Assembly: GCA_949152475.1 (NCBI GenBank)
Contig: OX424555.1
Span: 20,850,868-20,914,867, forward strand
DNA: 64,000 nucleotides
Source of the DNA: Terebella lapidaria
Lineage: Eukaryota > Annelida > Polychaeta > Terebellida > Terebellidae
Direction: 5' to 3'
Both the position numbers and the translations under genes were made by a program. Below, one piece after another: positions 1-10,814 of this stretch (position 1 is its first letter; every line of letters starts with the position of its first letter). The notes beneath the pieces are model-generated. The model saw only the letters and a program-made list of their open reading frames with translations. It was not told where the DNA came from and searched no databases.

Positions 1-972
1 TTCTTTGTTGTGGTCAAAATAATGAGAATATCCATGGCTATACTACTTTCTGTGAGATGAATACAATGAGCCTCAATACTACTCGTCCACTAAGTGTATG
101 CCATTTAATCCGTCTGTCACCTTTTCAATCCTTATTGAAAATAGAAGAAGGCGCAGTGTATGATACTTGGGCCGATTCTTGGGCCAACATTCGTAATCCC
201 AAACACCTCGATGCACCCGAGTGCATATCACCCGTGAGTTTTACTGGCCTCACTAGCTATTTGCGGTACATCATAATACTCTCGCTCGCCCTGTTGTGAG
301 TGTATCTTGTATACTGAGAAATAGGTCGGAGAATGACATATGAAAACGATGATTATAACAAGTTTAACATTGTTTAGTAAGAAGCGGAAAAGTTTCAGTT
401 GATTTGAAGTGTGTAAATTCATGAATTTGTTTCCTTTATATTTACATTATAAGTGAATGGACAGCTGGTCGATTCCAGGTTGGTGATCAATTTAGGACAG
501 ATTTCACTAATTCCTTCTGCCATACAAAACAATGATGAACAAACCAAATTCAAATCTCCATAGCTCCGTCCCAGAACAAGGTGATCCTTAGCAGCCTATA
601 TACAAATCTAGCCAATTCATTTCCTCATCTCACTATAGTAAGGAAAATATATGTTGATAAATTGGATTTTTCGCTACAGCTCGAATTCTGAGGGTATCCC
701 CTTGAAACGACTGATTTTCATGCCTGACAACCATATATATCGTTCGTCATCCGAGCCGTTCTGTGCGTGCTGTGGTCTTGAAACTGTTCGTGTGCAATGC
801 CAACCAGCTCGGGTCAACAACCAGCCATAGCAAAATATCCCCCACCATTCTGCGGGGGATCAAAGGCATCCTTCGTTTTCGGAATTCTAAAATAGGGAAT
901 AGAATAGGGAATTCTCTAACGGATATGACGCAATATCATTGTTGTTGTGTGGCCTTTACATGCAATCAATCC
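1..972 (-). mobile_element. TTAA-flanked DNA transposon, copy A (left end outside window)
   Basis: Positions 1 to about 480 are the reverse complement of 28745-29145, inside the complete element at 28715-29431. Its right end is sharp: the terminal sequence at 958-972, reverse complemented, matches the left terminus of that complete copy, and a TTAA follows at 973-976. Positions 490-955 have no counterpart in the complete copy, so this looks like a longer relative or one carrying extra internal sequence. I see no transposase frame in it. TTAA targeting is known for piggyBac, Kolobok and Sola3; I cannot choose between them. Confidence 0.65.
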
Positions 973-976
973 TTAA

Positions 977-1597
977 AACCACATTTGCCTGGCCTGCTAA
1001 CAGGACTGACTTTTCCACTAGTTTGATCACCTCCTTGAGTGGCACCTGTGATTTGCCCGACTTCTTTACCTGCTCCAGGTGTGACCAGACCTTACCTAAG
1101 GGCCCCATGAGGTCCATCAGTTTTACTTGAACCCTATGAAAACCAGTGTCGGTTTGTTTTACTCCCGGATGAGTCTGGACATTGAACAAAATACCATGTT
1201 CTGGTCTAGTGTCAGACCTTTAAGTTCATCAGACTCAGGGATCAGATTAACATCCAGTATATGTTCTTCAATAACGCTATCCTTTTAGATAGTCTTTGAA
1301 ATGCTTGGATACGTAGCGCTCCTGTCCCCTGGACAGAGTCCACTTATTGGACTGAGACGCCTTGAGCGTATCAAATCCCTCCGTGTCAGAGTCCTAGTCT
1401 GCTCTTATATGCTTGGCGCTACTCTTGCGGCCTGCTTCTGAACACTGAGGTTCCTCCTCCTCGTCCATGGAGTCCTGTATGGAGCCGGCATAAGAGTCCT
1501 GATCAGAGCTTGACATGTCTGAGTCCAGCTCCTTGACGGAGTACTTGCCACTGTCACTGGCGTCAGAATCATGCCTGTTAGGACGCTTAGGTATCAT
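977..1597 (-). pseudogene. gag-like ORF1 remnant of a DIRS/tyrosine-recombinase-type retroelement
   Basis: Read on the minus strand, an acidic Ser/Asp-rich start (1394-1597) is followed in other frames by a segment with KWTLSRGQERYVSKHF (near 1340-1300). Next comes a helical segment containing LMDLMGPLGKVWSHLEQV and VLLAGQAN (about 1110-980). This order resembles, from memory, the gag-like ORF1 of DIRS/Ngaro-type elements in marine invertebrates. At least two frame changes break it, and it is cut at 976 by the TTAA element. No reverse transcriptase or recombinase follows within the window. The family is inferred; the coding-like but broken character is seen. Confidence 0.5.
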
Positions 1598-3829
1598 ATA
1601 CTGGTGGCCTCTGCGTCATGACTAGCACTGCCAGTGTGATCATCATGATCATCATGATTGTCCATCGGACTAACAGATTGGCCATCGGCCTCATGATCAA
1701 CGTTCCCATCGGGACAAGATATGTGAAAAAAGGAGTTGAGTATACACCCACCACGAAAAATAAACAAGTGAGTGACATAAAATGTCTAGACACGAGAGAA
1801 AAAAAATTCAGCAAAGAAAACTTCGACCGCGTGAAAAAAAAAGCCAAGATCATTATCAGGTCTACAATCGGTTAATGAAATGGAATTGATTATGACTATT
1901 ACGACCGTATAATAATGGACCATTTCACAGGCCCCCCAGATGTCATGACCATCTGACGTTTCTCAGTAATTTTCTTAGTTCAAAATGGAGCAATGGCTAC
2001 TGAGGGCAGAACACGCACATTCATGGCAACGTAAAACCACACATGAGATTCCGAAGGTGTCTTCAGCTGCATGCGTGCGCTCAAGTAGTCATGTTACATG
2101 GTTATACGCTGAAACCTGTCGAGAATGAACCACATGTAGGCCTACCGACAAAATGTGACATTTTGCAGATACATTTGTGTTTGAAAACGGTTGAAATTGC
2201 ATCGAAGCTCCGCGCCTCTGATTGGTCCAAAAATGTTTACGTTTTCTGACTTCGGATTTTGGCGTTAAATGGTCTATTGTGTCATAATGGCAATATAATA
2301 ATACCATAAATTAATTTAGTGAACGGTATTAACAATATTCTGATTTGTCGGAGTCACGTATTGTAGAGATATCAGATATGATCGGTTGTTGGGCATTTGT
2401 GAAGTACAGTATATCAGAAATACATCAGATATACAGTAGAAACAATGGTGATGGCATTGTGTTCCTTCTAAACAACAGGTTTCATTTCAGGACCAACAAA
2501 AGCCGATACATACCTTAAGAGGCAATAATGAACAAGATCCCACCCATGAAATGACAGTCTTTCCTCCCAATAACGTGATGGTCTGCCAATTTGCTGTCGA
2601 TTTTTGTTCGCATCCCCTGGGGCTGGGATTGCTACTTAGAGTGAATGGGTTATGGTAGATATACACACTCCCAACAGAACAAGAATGCCACGAATACCAG
2701 TGTCCCTAAATTGTGCATAAATAACATTACAAGAACAAACGTGTTAACACCTAATTGCCAATTCAGCGGAATGTATTCTCTTTCAAATTACCAACGTAAC
2801 AAAGGGTAACCCTGAATATCTTTTGACCAATGTGAATATTATGGGATTCTGATGAACGAGTTCACAGGTGGATGAGTGCATATCATTGCATTTCAGTTAT
2901 TACTGGCACCATCAAAATATGAATGTTCTAGCAGTGATAAATCACTCTATCCATGTAGCAACCATCCAACAAGCTTACAAAGTTTTGAAAGAGTCAAGTT
3001 TGAATGAATATCAAATTGGTGGATGAGAATATTGTATTGCTTGGCATTTACCCCATCTTGTCATTTACCCCATCACTAATTGTCAACAAACTCCAACTGG
3101 TAAACGATGCTTTCTAATTGAGGAAAGAGAGAAACACAACGGATGGGCTCCAAATTCATTTGTAATTGAATATCAAACAATTTTTTTTCATTGGAATGGT
3201 GAACACAAGTCAAAAACCAATGGGGGCGTTCGCTTATAATAGAGAGGTATGTTTTTTAGAGTAATTTCATTCCAAGTTTTGCAGAAGATATCATGTTGGG
3301 AGTGATGTAACAAAGACATTTATTTCCTAATATTAATAGAGTATTATAAATTCATGAGTATGGAAACTTGATCATGGAAATTATGATAAAAATATGGAAG
3401 CACACATTTTCCTATATAATTAATTAATATTTGACATCTCTATTGAGTATGCTGTAACTCGAAAATGCAATGGTTCGTGGAACATCTCGAACGATCAGCT
3501 TTTCGGTGTCGAGAGCATACAGAACACAAGTAATTCAGAAAGTTCAAGGAAGGTCATGAATCACCTTCCCCCAAATGGCCATAAGGAGGTGAAATCAATT
3601 GTTGTGCTACATGAAACATGTGGCAGTTTTCATGAATTCCTAAAAACATATTATGTAAACGAGTAGTATTGCACGAGTAGTATGTAGGGTGTAATTTAAA
3701 TGCACTATTTATATAATATACACAGGTTTACATGATTATATATACAGTTTTACAGCATACATTTGTACAGTACAGTCAGTCACGAAAATACAACGTCTAA
3801 TCACACAGAAACGTAGCAAGATGAACAGT
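1598..3829. other. No supported gene
   Basis: AT-rich sequence with scattered short frames only. None shows a domain, a splice-compatible exon or a repeated copy elsewhere in the window. Confidence 0.5.
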
Positions 3830-4165
3830 GATGCAGTGACGTGGCTCTATAAGCTAACGTGGCAACGAGGTGACACACGATGTTAAGAGGATCCTAGATG
3901 ATGTGGGCGACGAACGACACAAGATGACGTGGGCAACGAGAGAACACTCGGCGTCATGGCGACGAGTTGGTGTGACAAGGCGATGAGTAGGTGTGACAAG
4001 GCGAGGAGTAGACACCCGGCTGCTTGACACTAGACAGCGCGACAACTCGACACTAGACGACATGGCGACGTGACACTACATGGCGTGACACTAGACGATG
4101 TGGCGACTTGACACTAGATGACGTAGCTAATTGACACTAGTCGACGTGGCGACTTGACAGAGTGA
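3830..4165. repeat. Degenerate short tandem array (gacactagacgaYgtggcg type)
   Basis: The words gacactaga, gacgtggcgact and gtgacaaggcga recur every 20-30 bp with substitutions and indels. The right part (about 4020-4160) is the most regular. The array sits alone with no gene beside it. Confidence 0.7.
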
Positions 4166-4642
4166 AGTCCAATGATAGTTCAATCCACTAAGCAGGTAAC
4201 GCAACTTGTAATATAAAATGAATACACAAGGAAAGTTTTCAAGATCACGTTTTCCGTTATATTAACAATGGTGATCGACAGCAGAGTAACAATAATAATT
4301 GACAGTAAAGTCAACAAATTGTCCAGGTTTTCAATCGTAGAAATTGGATATAAAATACATTTAGATGATAACAACATACGTGATATTGCCGTATAAATGT
4401 AACGCTGAACATCACAGCTAGTGCAGAGTAAAAATGAGAAATTTACTTACAATGACGGCGTTTCAAGGTTGCTTATCACGTAGAATCCAAGCCTTTTAAG
4501 CCAATTATTGGTATATCTTATTTGGAATATAGATCAGCAATTCCGTGATTTATTTTGTTGAAAGGATCATTCCGGATCAGAAAGATGAAGTCGGTACATC
4601 CGTTCTCAATATCAGCCACGTAATCTTTAGAATACATATTTA
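4166..4642. other. No supported gene
   Basis: AT-rich spacer between the short satellite and repeat R. The minus-strand frame at 4180-4377 is low-complexity Leu/Ile-rich and has no support. Confidence 0.4.
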
Positions 4643-4696
4643 TCCATTGGTAAGCCCAGCTCGCTTTTTAAACCATAGAACGCGCAGTTGAAAAAA
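4643..4696. repeat. Repeat R, copy 1, left piece
   Basis: Reverse complement of about 19545-19605, including the shared words taagccca-ctcgc and gaacgcgcagttgaaaaa. In the other copy this runs directly into atgctcgcacaaagcc; here the HINE-like element lies between. Confidence 0.7.
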
Positions 4697-5039
4697 ATTA
4701 GCCCAAGTGCTAAAAAAGGTTACCGGACAATATATATTTTAGTATTTTGTCCCGTGACCTTGAAAATAAGGTCATTGGTCAATTCAAGGACACGATGATA
4801 TTCGGCATATGTCATTTCTAGTATGTCCACAATTGATTCCTAATCGACTTTCCTCAGCTCCTGTGTAAAGTCGATAATAAGCGAGATATTAACCATTTCG
4901 TGCTCTGACCTTGAAAATGAGGTCAAAGGTCAAATTCAAGGTCATGTCAGCATATATCATTTCCTATGTGTCCATAATTAATTCCTAGTCTCTAATCTCA
5001 ATAATAAGTGAGATATTAGGCATAATGTGTCCCTTTATA

Positions 5040-5300
5040 AAGCATAGGAGAATTTAACATGGGAAAGTCCTATTTGGGACCCTTCGAGAACATGAAAATG
5101 GCCGCCACACCGGCGATTCAGGGGCAAAGAAACTTATACATATCACAGAAGTATGTGAGAGCAATCTTTTGAAATAAAAATCTCAAAACTGTCTGAACAG
5201 TTTTTGAGAAAATATCCGCCAAAGTCAGAAATTGGCCATTTTTCGGTGAAAATGACCGCCATTTTGAAAATTAGCCCAAGGGCTAAGAAAGGTTACCGGA
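5040..5300 (+). repeat. Module M plus internal HINE 5' end
   Basis: The segment around 5040-5265 matches 7330-7560 and, inverted, 23690-23960. Shared words are catgggaaagtccca, gaaacttatacacatcac and ggccgccattttg. At 5272 a second 5' terminus begins (ttagcccaagggctaa, then ggttaccggac). So two elements lie head to tail, the first lacking its hairpin tail. Confidence 0.65.
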
Positions 5301-5559
5301 CAATATACATTTTAGATATTAGCCTTTTGTCCAGTGACCTTGAAAATAAAGTCACTGATAAATTCAAGGTCATGAAATTTTCAACAAATATATCACTTCT
5401 AGTATGTCCACAATAAATTCCTAAGCTGTAAAGTCGATAATAAGTGAGACATTAGCCATTCTGTGATGTGACCTTGAAAATGAGGTCAAAGTTCAAGTTC
5501 AAGGTTATGAAAATATTCAGTATATATCATTACTCTATATTCGCAATTGATTCCTATGC

Positions 5560-6095
5560 TGTGAATGTAAGTATCAATCTATTACCACCAATACAATCAG
5601 ATTTTGATGATGCCAATAAGAAACGTAAAATACTACATTTTGCAATAGAAACAAACAAAGCCCGACCAAATAGTTTATCCAAAGACACACTGGCGTCTTC
5701 AGGGGCAGACAATGTGTTAAATGTAGTTGTTTCTACTGTACACCAGATGGAATTAGTATACAACTGCAGAACAACCTATGAAAATAATTTAGAAATCCGA
5801 ATCTAACCCCATGGAATAGATACATGACAAGTACAAAAGTACCCAATCACAAGCCCGAAGGCTACTGAGTTGATGGTATCCTCGGGGACAGATTTAACGT
5901 CCGCCAGTAGTGACACCGACTCAGTGGTACAAATGTAAGTATCAATCTATTACCACCAATACAATCAAATTTTGATGATGCCAATAAGAAAGGTAAAATA
6001 CAACATTTTGCAATAGAAACAAAGCCCGACCAAATAGTTTATCCAAAGACACACTGGCGTCATCAGGGGCAGATGTAAAGATGATAATAAGCGAC
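5560..6095. repeat. Dispersed repeat, two partial direct copies
   Basis: Sequence around 5570-5715 recurs at 5937-6070 (atcaatctattaccaccaatacaatca through tggcgtc-tcaggggcaga). Related pieces lie near 25140-25200, 26715-26830 and 36310-36420. Translated, the copies share a short string (TVETTTF, DDASV), but the copies are broken at different points and in different contexts, so I treat it as repeat sequence rather than a gene. Confidence 0.6.
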
Positions 6096-7654
6096 ATATT
6101 AGCCATTTTGTTCTCTGACCTTGAAAATGAGATCAAAGGTCAAATTCTAGATCACCAAAATATTCAGCATACATCATTTCCTATATGTTCACTATAGACC
6201 CCTAAGCTGTAAATTTGATAATAAGCGAGATATAAGCCATTTTGTATTCTGACCTTGAAAATAAAATGACTAACCTTGAAATTTAGGGCAAGGGTCAAAT
6301 TCAAGGTCACTAGAATATTCAGCATATATCATTTCCTATATGTTCACAATTGATTCCTAAGCTGCAAAGTCGCTAATAAGCAAGATATTGGCCATTTTGT
6401 CCTGTGACCTTGAAAATGAGGTCATAGGTCAAATTCAAGGTCACGAGAATATTCAGCATATATCATTTCCTATATGTTCACAATTGATTCCTAAGCCATA
6501 AAGTCGATAATAAGCGAGATATTAGCAATTTTGTCCTGTGACCTTGGAAATGAGGTCAAAGGTCAAATTCAAGGTCACGAGAATATTCAGCATATATCAT
6601 TTCCTATATGTTCACAATTGACCCCTAAGCCGTAAAGTCGATAATAAGCGAGATATTAGCAATTTTGTGCTATGACCTTGAAGTTAAGGTCAAAGGTCAA
6701 ATTTGAGGTCATCAGAATATTCAGCGTATATCCTTTCCTGTATGTCCATATTTGATTCCTAAGCTGTAAAGTCGATAATAAGCGAGATATTAGCCATTTA
6801 GTCCCGTGACCTTGAAAATGAGGTCAAATTCAAGGTCACGTGAATATTCAGCATATATCATTTCCTACATGTCCACAATTGATCACTAAGCTGTAAAATC
6901 GATAATAAGTGAGATATTAGCCATTTTGTCCCGTGACCTTGAAAATGAGGTCGAAGGTCAAATTCAAGGTCATGACAATAATCTGCATATATCATTTCCT
7001 ATATGTTCATAATTGATTCCTAAGCTGTAAAGTCGATAAGAAGTGAGATATTAGCCATTTTGTCCTGTGACCTTGAAAATGAGGTCAAAGGTCAAATTCA
7101 AGGTCATCAGAATATTCGGTATATATCATTTCTTATATGTCCACAATTGATTTCTAAGCTGTAAAGTCGATAATAAGCAAGATATTAGCCATTTTGTTCT
7201 TTGACCTTGAAACTGAGGTCAGAGGTCAAACTCAAGGTCACGAGAATATTAAGCATATATCATTTCCTATATGTCCACAATTGATTCCTAGTCTCTAATC
7301 TCAATATTAAGTGAGATATAAGGCATAATGTGTCCCATTAACATGGGAAAGTCCCATTTGGGCCAAGTTTGGCCCAAAATGGCCCACTTCGAGCGATTCA
7401 AGCGCAACGAAACTTATACACATCACAGGAGTACATATGAGGAGTGTTGTGTATCAAAAAGAAAAAAAGTTACTGAACAGTTTTTGAGAAAATGGCCGCC
7501 AAAGTCCAAAATCAGGCATTTTTCGTCGAAAACGGCCGCCATTTTGAAAAAAATGCGAAAATCGAAAAACAAAAAAAAAACTTTCCTTGAAATATTTTTA
7601 GGTATTTTTGTGCAAAATTTCAGAAAGATTCGATCATATACTTTAAAGATAAAA

Positions 7655-7760
7655 ATGTGAACGGACGTTGGACGGACGGACGGACGGCTAGACGACTGAC
7701 GACGGACGACGGACGCAACGCCATGCCAATAGGTTATCGGACCATAGGTCCGGTAACCTA
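7655..7760 (+). repeat. HINE 3' terminus: gacggacg microsatellite and hairpin
   Basis: A run of ggacggac and gacgacggacg words (about 7663-7720) is followed by an inverted repeat, ggttatcggac...gtccggtaacc, with a short loop. Then CTAA meets the flanking A tract. Confidence 0.75.
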
Positions 7761-8077
7761 AAAATGCTCGCACAAAGCCACGAATACTCTTGAATAATAC
7801 CTTACACTGTAGTGTACGATTCTACATAGGGACTATAAGCACCTCACTCACACTTTGCTTGTTTAAGAACATTTCACATCACATGCAACAATTTATTCGA
7901 CAAACTGCCATTTCAGTCCCGGAAATCAGCCACGCATGGAAACACCGACCACATTTTTTCAACATACACGCGATAGATGATCAGTTCGAATGATCGTACG
8001 ATAACATGGCATGACAGTACCAGGTGCAAGAGCACTGGTACCACGTTGTTCTCCTAAACAGCGGATGTTGGGACCTG
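7761..8077. repeat. Repeat R, copy 1, right piece
   Basis: Inverse of 19058-19545: atgctcgcacaaagccacg, ctatagtccctatgtagaatcgtac (in inverse) and aacagcggat...gacctgtca are shared. The long copy has roughly 200 bp more in its middle (about 19215-19455). Confidence 0.75.
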
Positions 8078-8505
8078 TCAGTGGGGGTTAATGTACCAGT
8101 CAACATATTCTGAACTTGAAACCTGGGTTTCCTAAACAATGGATGGATTTGACCAATATAGTGGACACATCATGTAGTTTGATTTATTACAGTAACAGTC
8201 ATAATTACATGTAGATTAATTCCCATTTCACAAACCTATTAGGTTACAAATACATGTTAACAATATATCAAAATACTTGTCATATATATGACCGGCTAAT
8301 ACGGGCTGCCTGGGCATTTACGAGGGGGGGGATAACCCCCTATGGGATGCAATGATGAATATCCGTCCCTGGTACTACAGGTTAAATGAGAAATAGCTTC
8401 AATACAGGATGGGCGAAACGGCGAAACGGCGGGAGATCTGGGATCACTCGCACGTGTATATACATGTAAGGTGGGTTGTTACCCATCACCGACGTCAGTT
8501 CCAAC
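8078..8505. other. No supported gene
   Basis: Spacer between repeat R and the first exon-like segment of the DUF6589-type locus. Nothing recognisable apart from a short G run near 8323. Confidence 0.4.
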
Positions 8506-8701
8506 ATGGGATTCATACACAAGTGTCTGAAGTGCAGAACATATGTCAAGCGAGGATAGGAAGCGGTACACTCTGGCTGCCGGAGTCAGGGAGTCAGAGC
8601 TTCAGGTGGAAGACTGCTACTGCAGCAACATGTCGAGGTCCCTTTGACCACGGGTTACTTCTGTGGACGGTGCTACGACCAGCTGGGCCGAGATGTCAAA
8701 G
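8506..8701 (+). pseudogene. DUF6589-like locus, exon a (Cys-rich N-terminus)
   Basis: Begins MGFIHKCLKCRTYVKR from an ATG at 8506. A frame change gives RYTLAAGVRESELQVED, and another gives VEVPLTTGYFCGRCYDQLGR. CxxC and CGRC pairs suggest a small zinc-binding module. The exon ends in phase 1 at a GT (8702), which matches the next segment. Two frame breaks show decay. Confidence 0.45.
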
Positions 8702-8922
8702 GTCAGGGAAAATGAAATGACTAGATTCCAATCAACAGTATATGTTTTCACAATACCGAAGTAAAGAATTAAGGTATTGACGTCACAAATACTTATTAAG
8801 ATACATTTCAAGGGGGAAATTAAACGTTTACTTTAATAAAAGTTATGTGTCTCGGGGATGTTGGAACATAAATCTAGGCATATCACAACAGGTCTTTAAT
8901 ATTTGACCCTCCATTAAAACAG

Positions 8923-9072
8923 AAGCTCCCGAGAGGAGCCCGCCCATGAAGAAGAGGAGTATGGCAAGAACTTCATTCCGAAAGCAGCCATGCCAAGGAC
9001 ATGTGTCTCGGGCACTGCGACTGTTACACCGGAACTCCCCCTTCGCTGTCCAGGCCATGGCAACACCCACAG
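8923..9072 (+). pseudogene. DUF6589-like locus, exon (basic helical segment)
   Basis: AG acceptor at 8921-8922 and GT donor at 9073. Its 150 nt are open in the phase left by exon a. It encodes a basic segment including FRKQPCQGHVSRALRLLH, similar to the Arg/Lys-rich helix early in DUF6589 proteins as I remember them. The overlapping minus-strand frame (8843-9109) is rejected. Confidence 0.45.
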
Positions 9073-9112
9073 GTATATGTTTGTTAGTAAATTTCTTCAT
9101 TTTCTTCATTTG

Positions 9113-9345
9113 ACGATGAACGTCGGTGAAAAGTATTATTATTATTATTATTATTACAATATCGATGCCATTTTAGTAACACCACAAATGTATCTGGATT
9201 CATACATATGGGTCTGGGTGTCCTAGTAGGGCTGGTGGTCGGGGTTTGGTAAGGCGTGAAGCTAAAATGGAATACTGACTTTTCCTTATTAAACTATAGT
9301 TTAACAAGTAAATGCGAAGCGCACTTACCCCATGAGGTAAGTACG
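9113..9345. repeat. Repeat Q, copy 1 (uninterrupted)
   Basis: Inverse of 21458-21527 joined to 23098-23240: gtccgacttt-atcgtacttacc, gcatttacttgttaaacta, ccgaccaccagccctactaggacaccc and ccagatacatttgtggtgttacta. It includes an (att)n run at 9134-9156. It lies in an intron of the DUF6589-like locus. Confidence 0.8.
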
Positions 9346-9780
9346 ATCAAAGTCGGACATGCTCTGATCGATATTATTATTAGTATTATTAACATTTACT
9401 GAGAAAAAGGTACAACAATCCGTAAAAAGATGAATTGGTTTGGCAAGTCCATCAAATTTCTGCCACTCACCAAAGCAAACTTGAGTAATTTCGAATGGTC
9501 TGAAACTTTGGATGAGGTGCAAGTTTCAGCTCATGTCACATACGATTGTCTGGATAAAGCCCTTGGTTCCAGATGTACTTGTTAAGTTACTAGGATTTCT
9601 GAATACAATGTGGTATTCAAATTTGTGTGGTTGCAATATGATATAATTTTATATAGAGCATGTGTGTAAGATGACTATCCATATACGTAATAGAAAAGCA
9701 TATATTTCCAGAAACTCAACACAGTGCCGCCTTGGAGTAATGTTGAGTATCGCTCTGTTTCACGGAAATTCTCTTTTTTG
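9346..9780 (+). other. Intronic stretch with one possible exon
   Basis: A plus-strand segment near 9425-9540 reads NLSNFEWSETLDEV, which could be the short W-containing helix expected here in a DUF6589 protein. Borders are not convincing. Confidence 0.25.
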
Positions 9781-10026
9781 CCGGCTGCCATTGGGCTGCA
9801 AATGTTCCGACACGGTGCATCAGGAAAGGCGAATGCTTTTTCAGAGTCAATGATACAAAGGCAATGTGTGCATTTTGTGTTATGCATTCCTGAATTATTT
9901 GTGCCGGCTGCCATTGGGCTGCAAATGTTCCGACACGGTGCATCAGGAAAGGCGAATGCTTTTTTAGAGTCAATGATACAAAGGCAATGTGTGCATTTTG
10001 TGTTATGCATTCCTGAATGATTTGTC
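9781..10026 (+). repeat. 123-bp tandem duplication (41 codons)
   Basis: 9781-9903 and 9904-10026 are near-identical direct repeats starting ccggctgccattgggctgc. The period of 123 is a multiple of three. Both copies can be read on the plus strand as AAIGLQMFRHGASGKA, which fits the helix before the GLC block of DUF6589 proteins, so part of an exon may be duplicated. No good donor site follows. Confidence 0.8.
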
Positions 10027-10068
10027 ATCAACATGGACATTAGGTTGTTCTATTTGCCTCGACAACAG

Positions 10069-10208
10069 CTTTTCAGATGTGTTTCAAATATGGGGCTGTG
10101 TCAAGGGATGGCAACTGCGCGTAAAAATTGTGACCGCATCGGAGTAGAAGTGAAATCCAAATTTCTTGACTTCAAACAGGAAATAGAAGCAAGTCTCCTG
10201 TACTGCAG
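10069..10208 (+). pseudogene. DUF6589-like locus, exon b (GLC helix block)
   Basis: Acceptor CAG ends at 10068 (another at 10076) and the donor GT is at 10209. It encodes LFRCVSNMGLCQGM and a following KFLDFKQEIEAS helix, matching the remembered pattern of a short helix with GLC/GIC and then a helix with a DFK/EWK-like core. It ends in phase 2, which does not match exon c, so an exon may be missing between them. Confidence 0.45.
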
Positions 10209-10360
10209 GTTTACAGGAAAACTACAAAAAAGTCATAGAAAATATGGTTTCATTCCAACAAAATAGATGCAGTTACGTTTCAACTTTAGTAAATGGTCAG
10301 GGATTCATTCATACTGTGATATATTGAAGTACAAATATCCATAAAAATTATTTGCTACAG

Positions 10361-10538
10361 CACAGTACACGTCAAGATGCTGTGAGTCAGGACAGGTCAC
10401 AGGAAGGTCCTTCCCACTCGGAATCGGACAGTAGCTGACGACCCTCTGGAGAGTCGGATATGGGATCAAACTTGGATGCAGAGTCAGTGGAACTGGAGGG
10501 GGTTCCTGTGTGCCCCGAACTCCCTGATGTTGTCCCAG
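10361..10538 (+). pseudogene. DUF6589-like locus, exon c (acidic linker, in-frame stop)
   Basis: Acceptor tttgctacag ends at 10360 and a GT follows 10538. It encodes a Ser/Glu/Asp-rich linker ending VCPELPDVVP. The TGA at 10436-10438 is in frame. It ends in phase 1, exactly matching exon d. Confidence 0.5.
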
Positions 10539-10814
10539 GTATATACGTATAACGCCTAATAATTTTAGGTTATAACAGTAAAGGGTACGTAGGGCTTGTC
10601 ACTCCAGTGTTGCATCGTCCAAGTACATGGAAAACGCTTTTGGGGATAAATAAAGATGGAAATAAATACTATGCATTGGACCTTTTACATTTTGCAATAT
10701 TCCACGTAACAGTATTGTACTATTTAACATTGTATTTGGAATTTGTTACTGAATGTACTATGCTTTTATACAATATAATTACCTACCAACCTACAAAAGA
10801 TATGTTCGTAACAG

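Larger units (their letters stand above)
4735..7330 (+). repeat. About 130-bp tandem core repeat rich in AGGTCA half-sites
   Basis: Units recur at about 130-136 bp (phase marker gtcgataataag at about 6501, 6637, 6769, 7035 and 7166). Each has an arm gtgaccttgaa and its inverse ttcaaggtcac around a central aggtcaaaggtca. Two stretches interrupt the array: module M (5040-5270) and a dispersed repeat (5560-6090). Perfect AGGTCAAAGGTCA occurs at 4920-4932, 6553-6565 and 7082-7094. Confidence 0.85.
4697..7760 (+). mobile_element. Pearl/HINE-like (Helentron-associated) element, copy 1
   Basis: Ends are fixed by the uninterrupted copy of its target at 19510-19560. The 5' end carries a small palindrome (ttagccc...gctaa) and the subterminal word GGTTACCGGAC. 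The 3' end carries its inverse, GTCCGGTAACC, as the right arm of a hairpin (7731-7758), preceded by a gacggacg microsatellite and followed by CTAA. The core is a tandem array of about 130-bp units. This layout (subterminal inverted repeats, tandem core, microsatellite, 3' hairpin ending near CTRR) is the published architecture of oyster pearl and fly DINE-1 elements. It has no coding capacity, so it would be mobilised in trans. A second 5' end inside (5272) suggests two head-to-tail elements. Confidence 0.7.

Noticed and set aside
228..422. 64-codon minus frame inside the TTAA element
   Set aside because: The homologous stretch at 28800-29030 does not keep the frame.
1618..1875. Opposed frames over 1587-1875
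   Set aside because: Low-complexity A-rich and atcatgatc palindromic sequence; no domain.
9675..10040. 121-codon minus frame with an internal repeat (CRNICSPMAAG)
   Set aside because: The repeat is the 123-bp DNA duplication; the plus strand fits the surrounding gene better.
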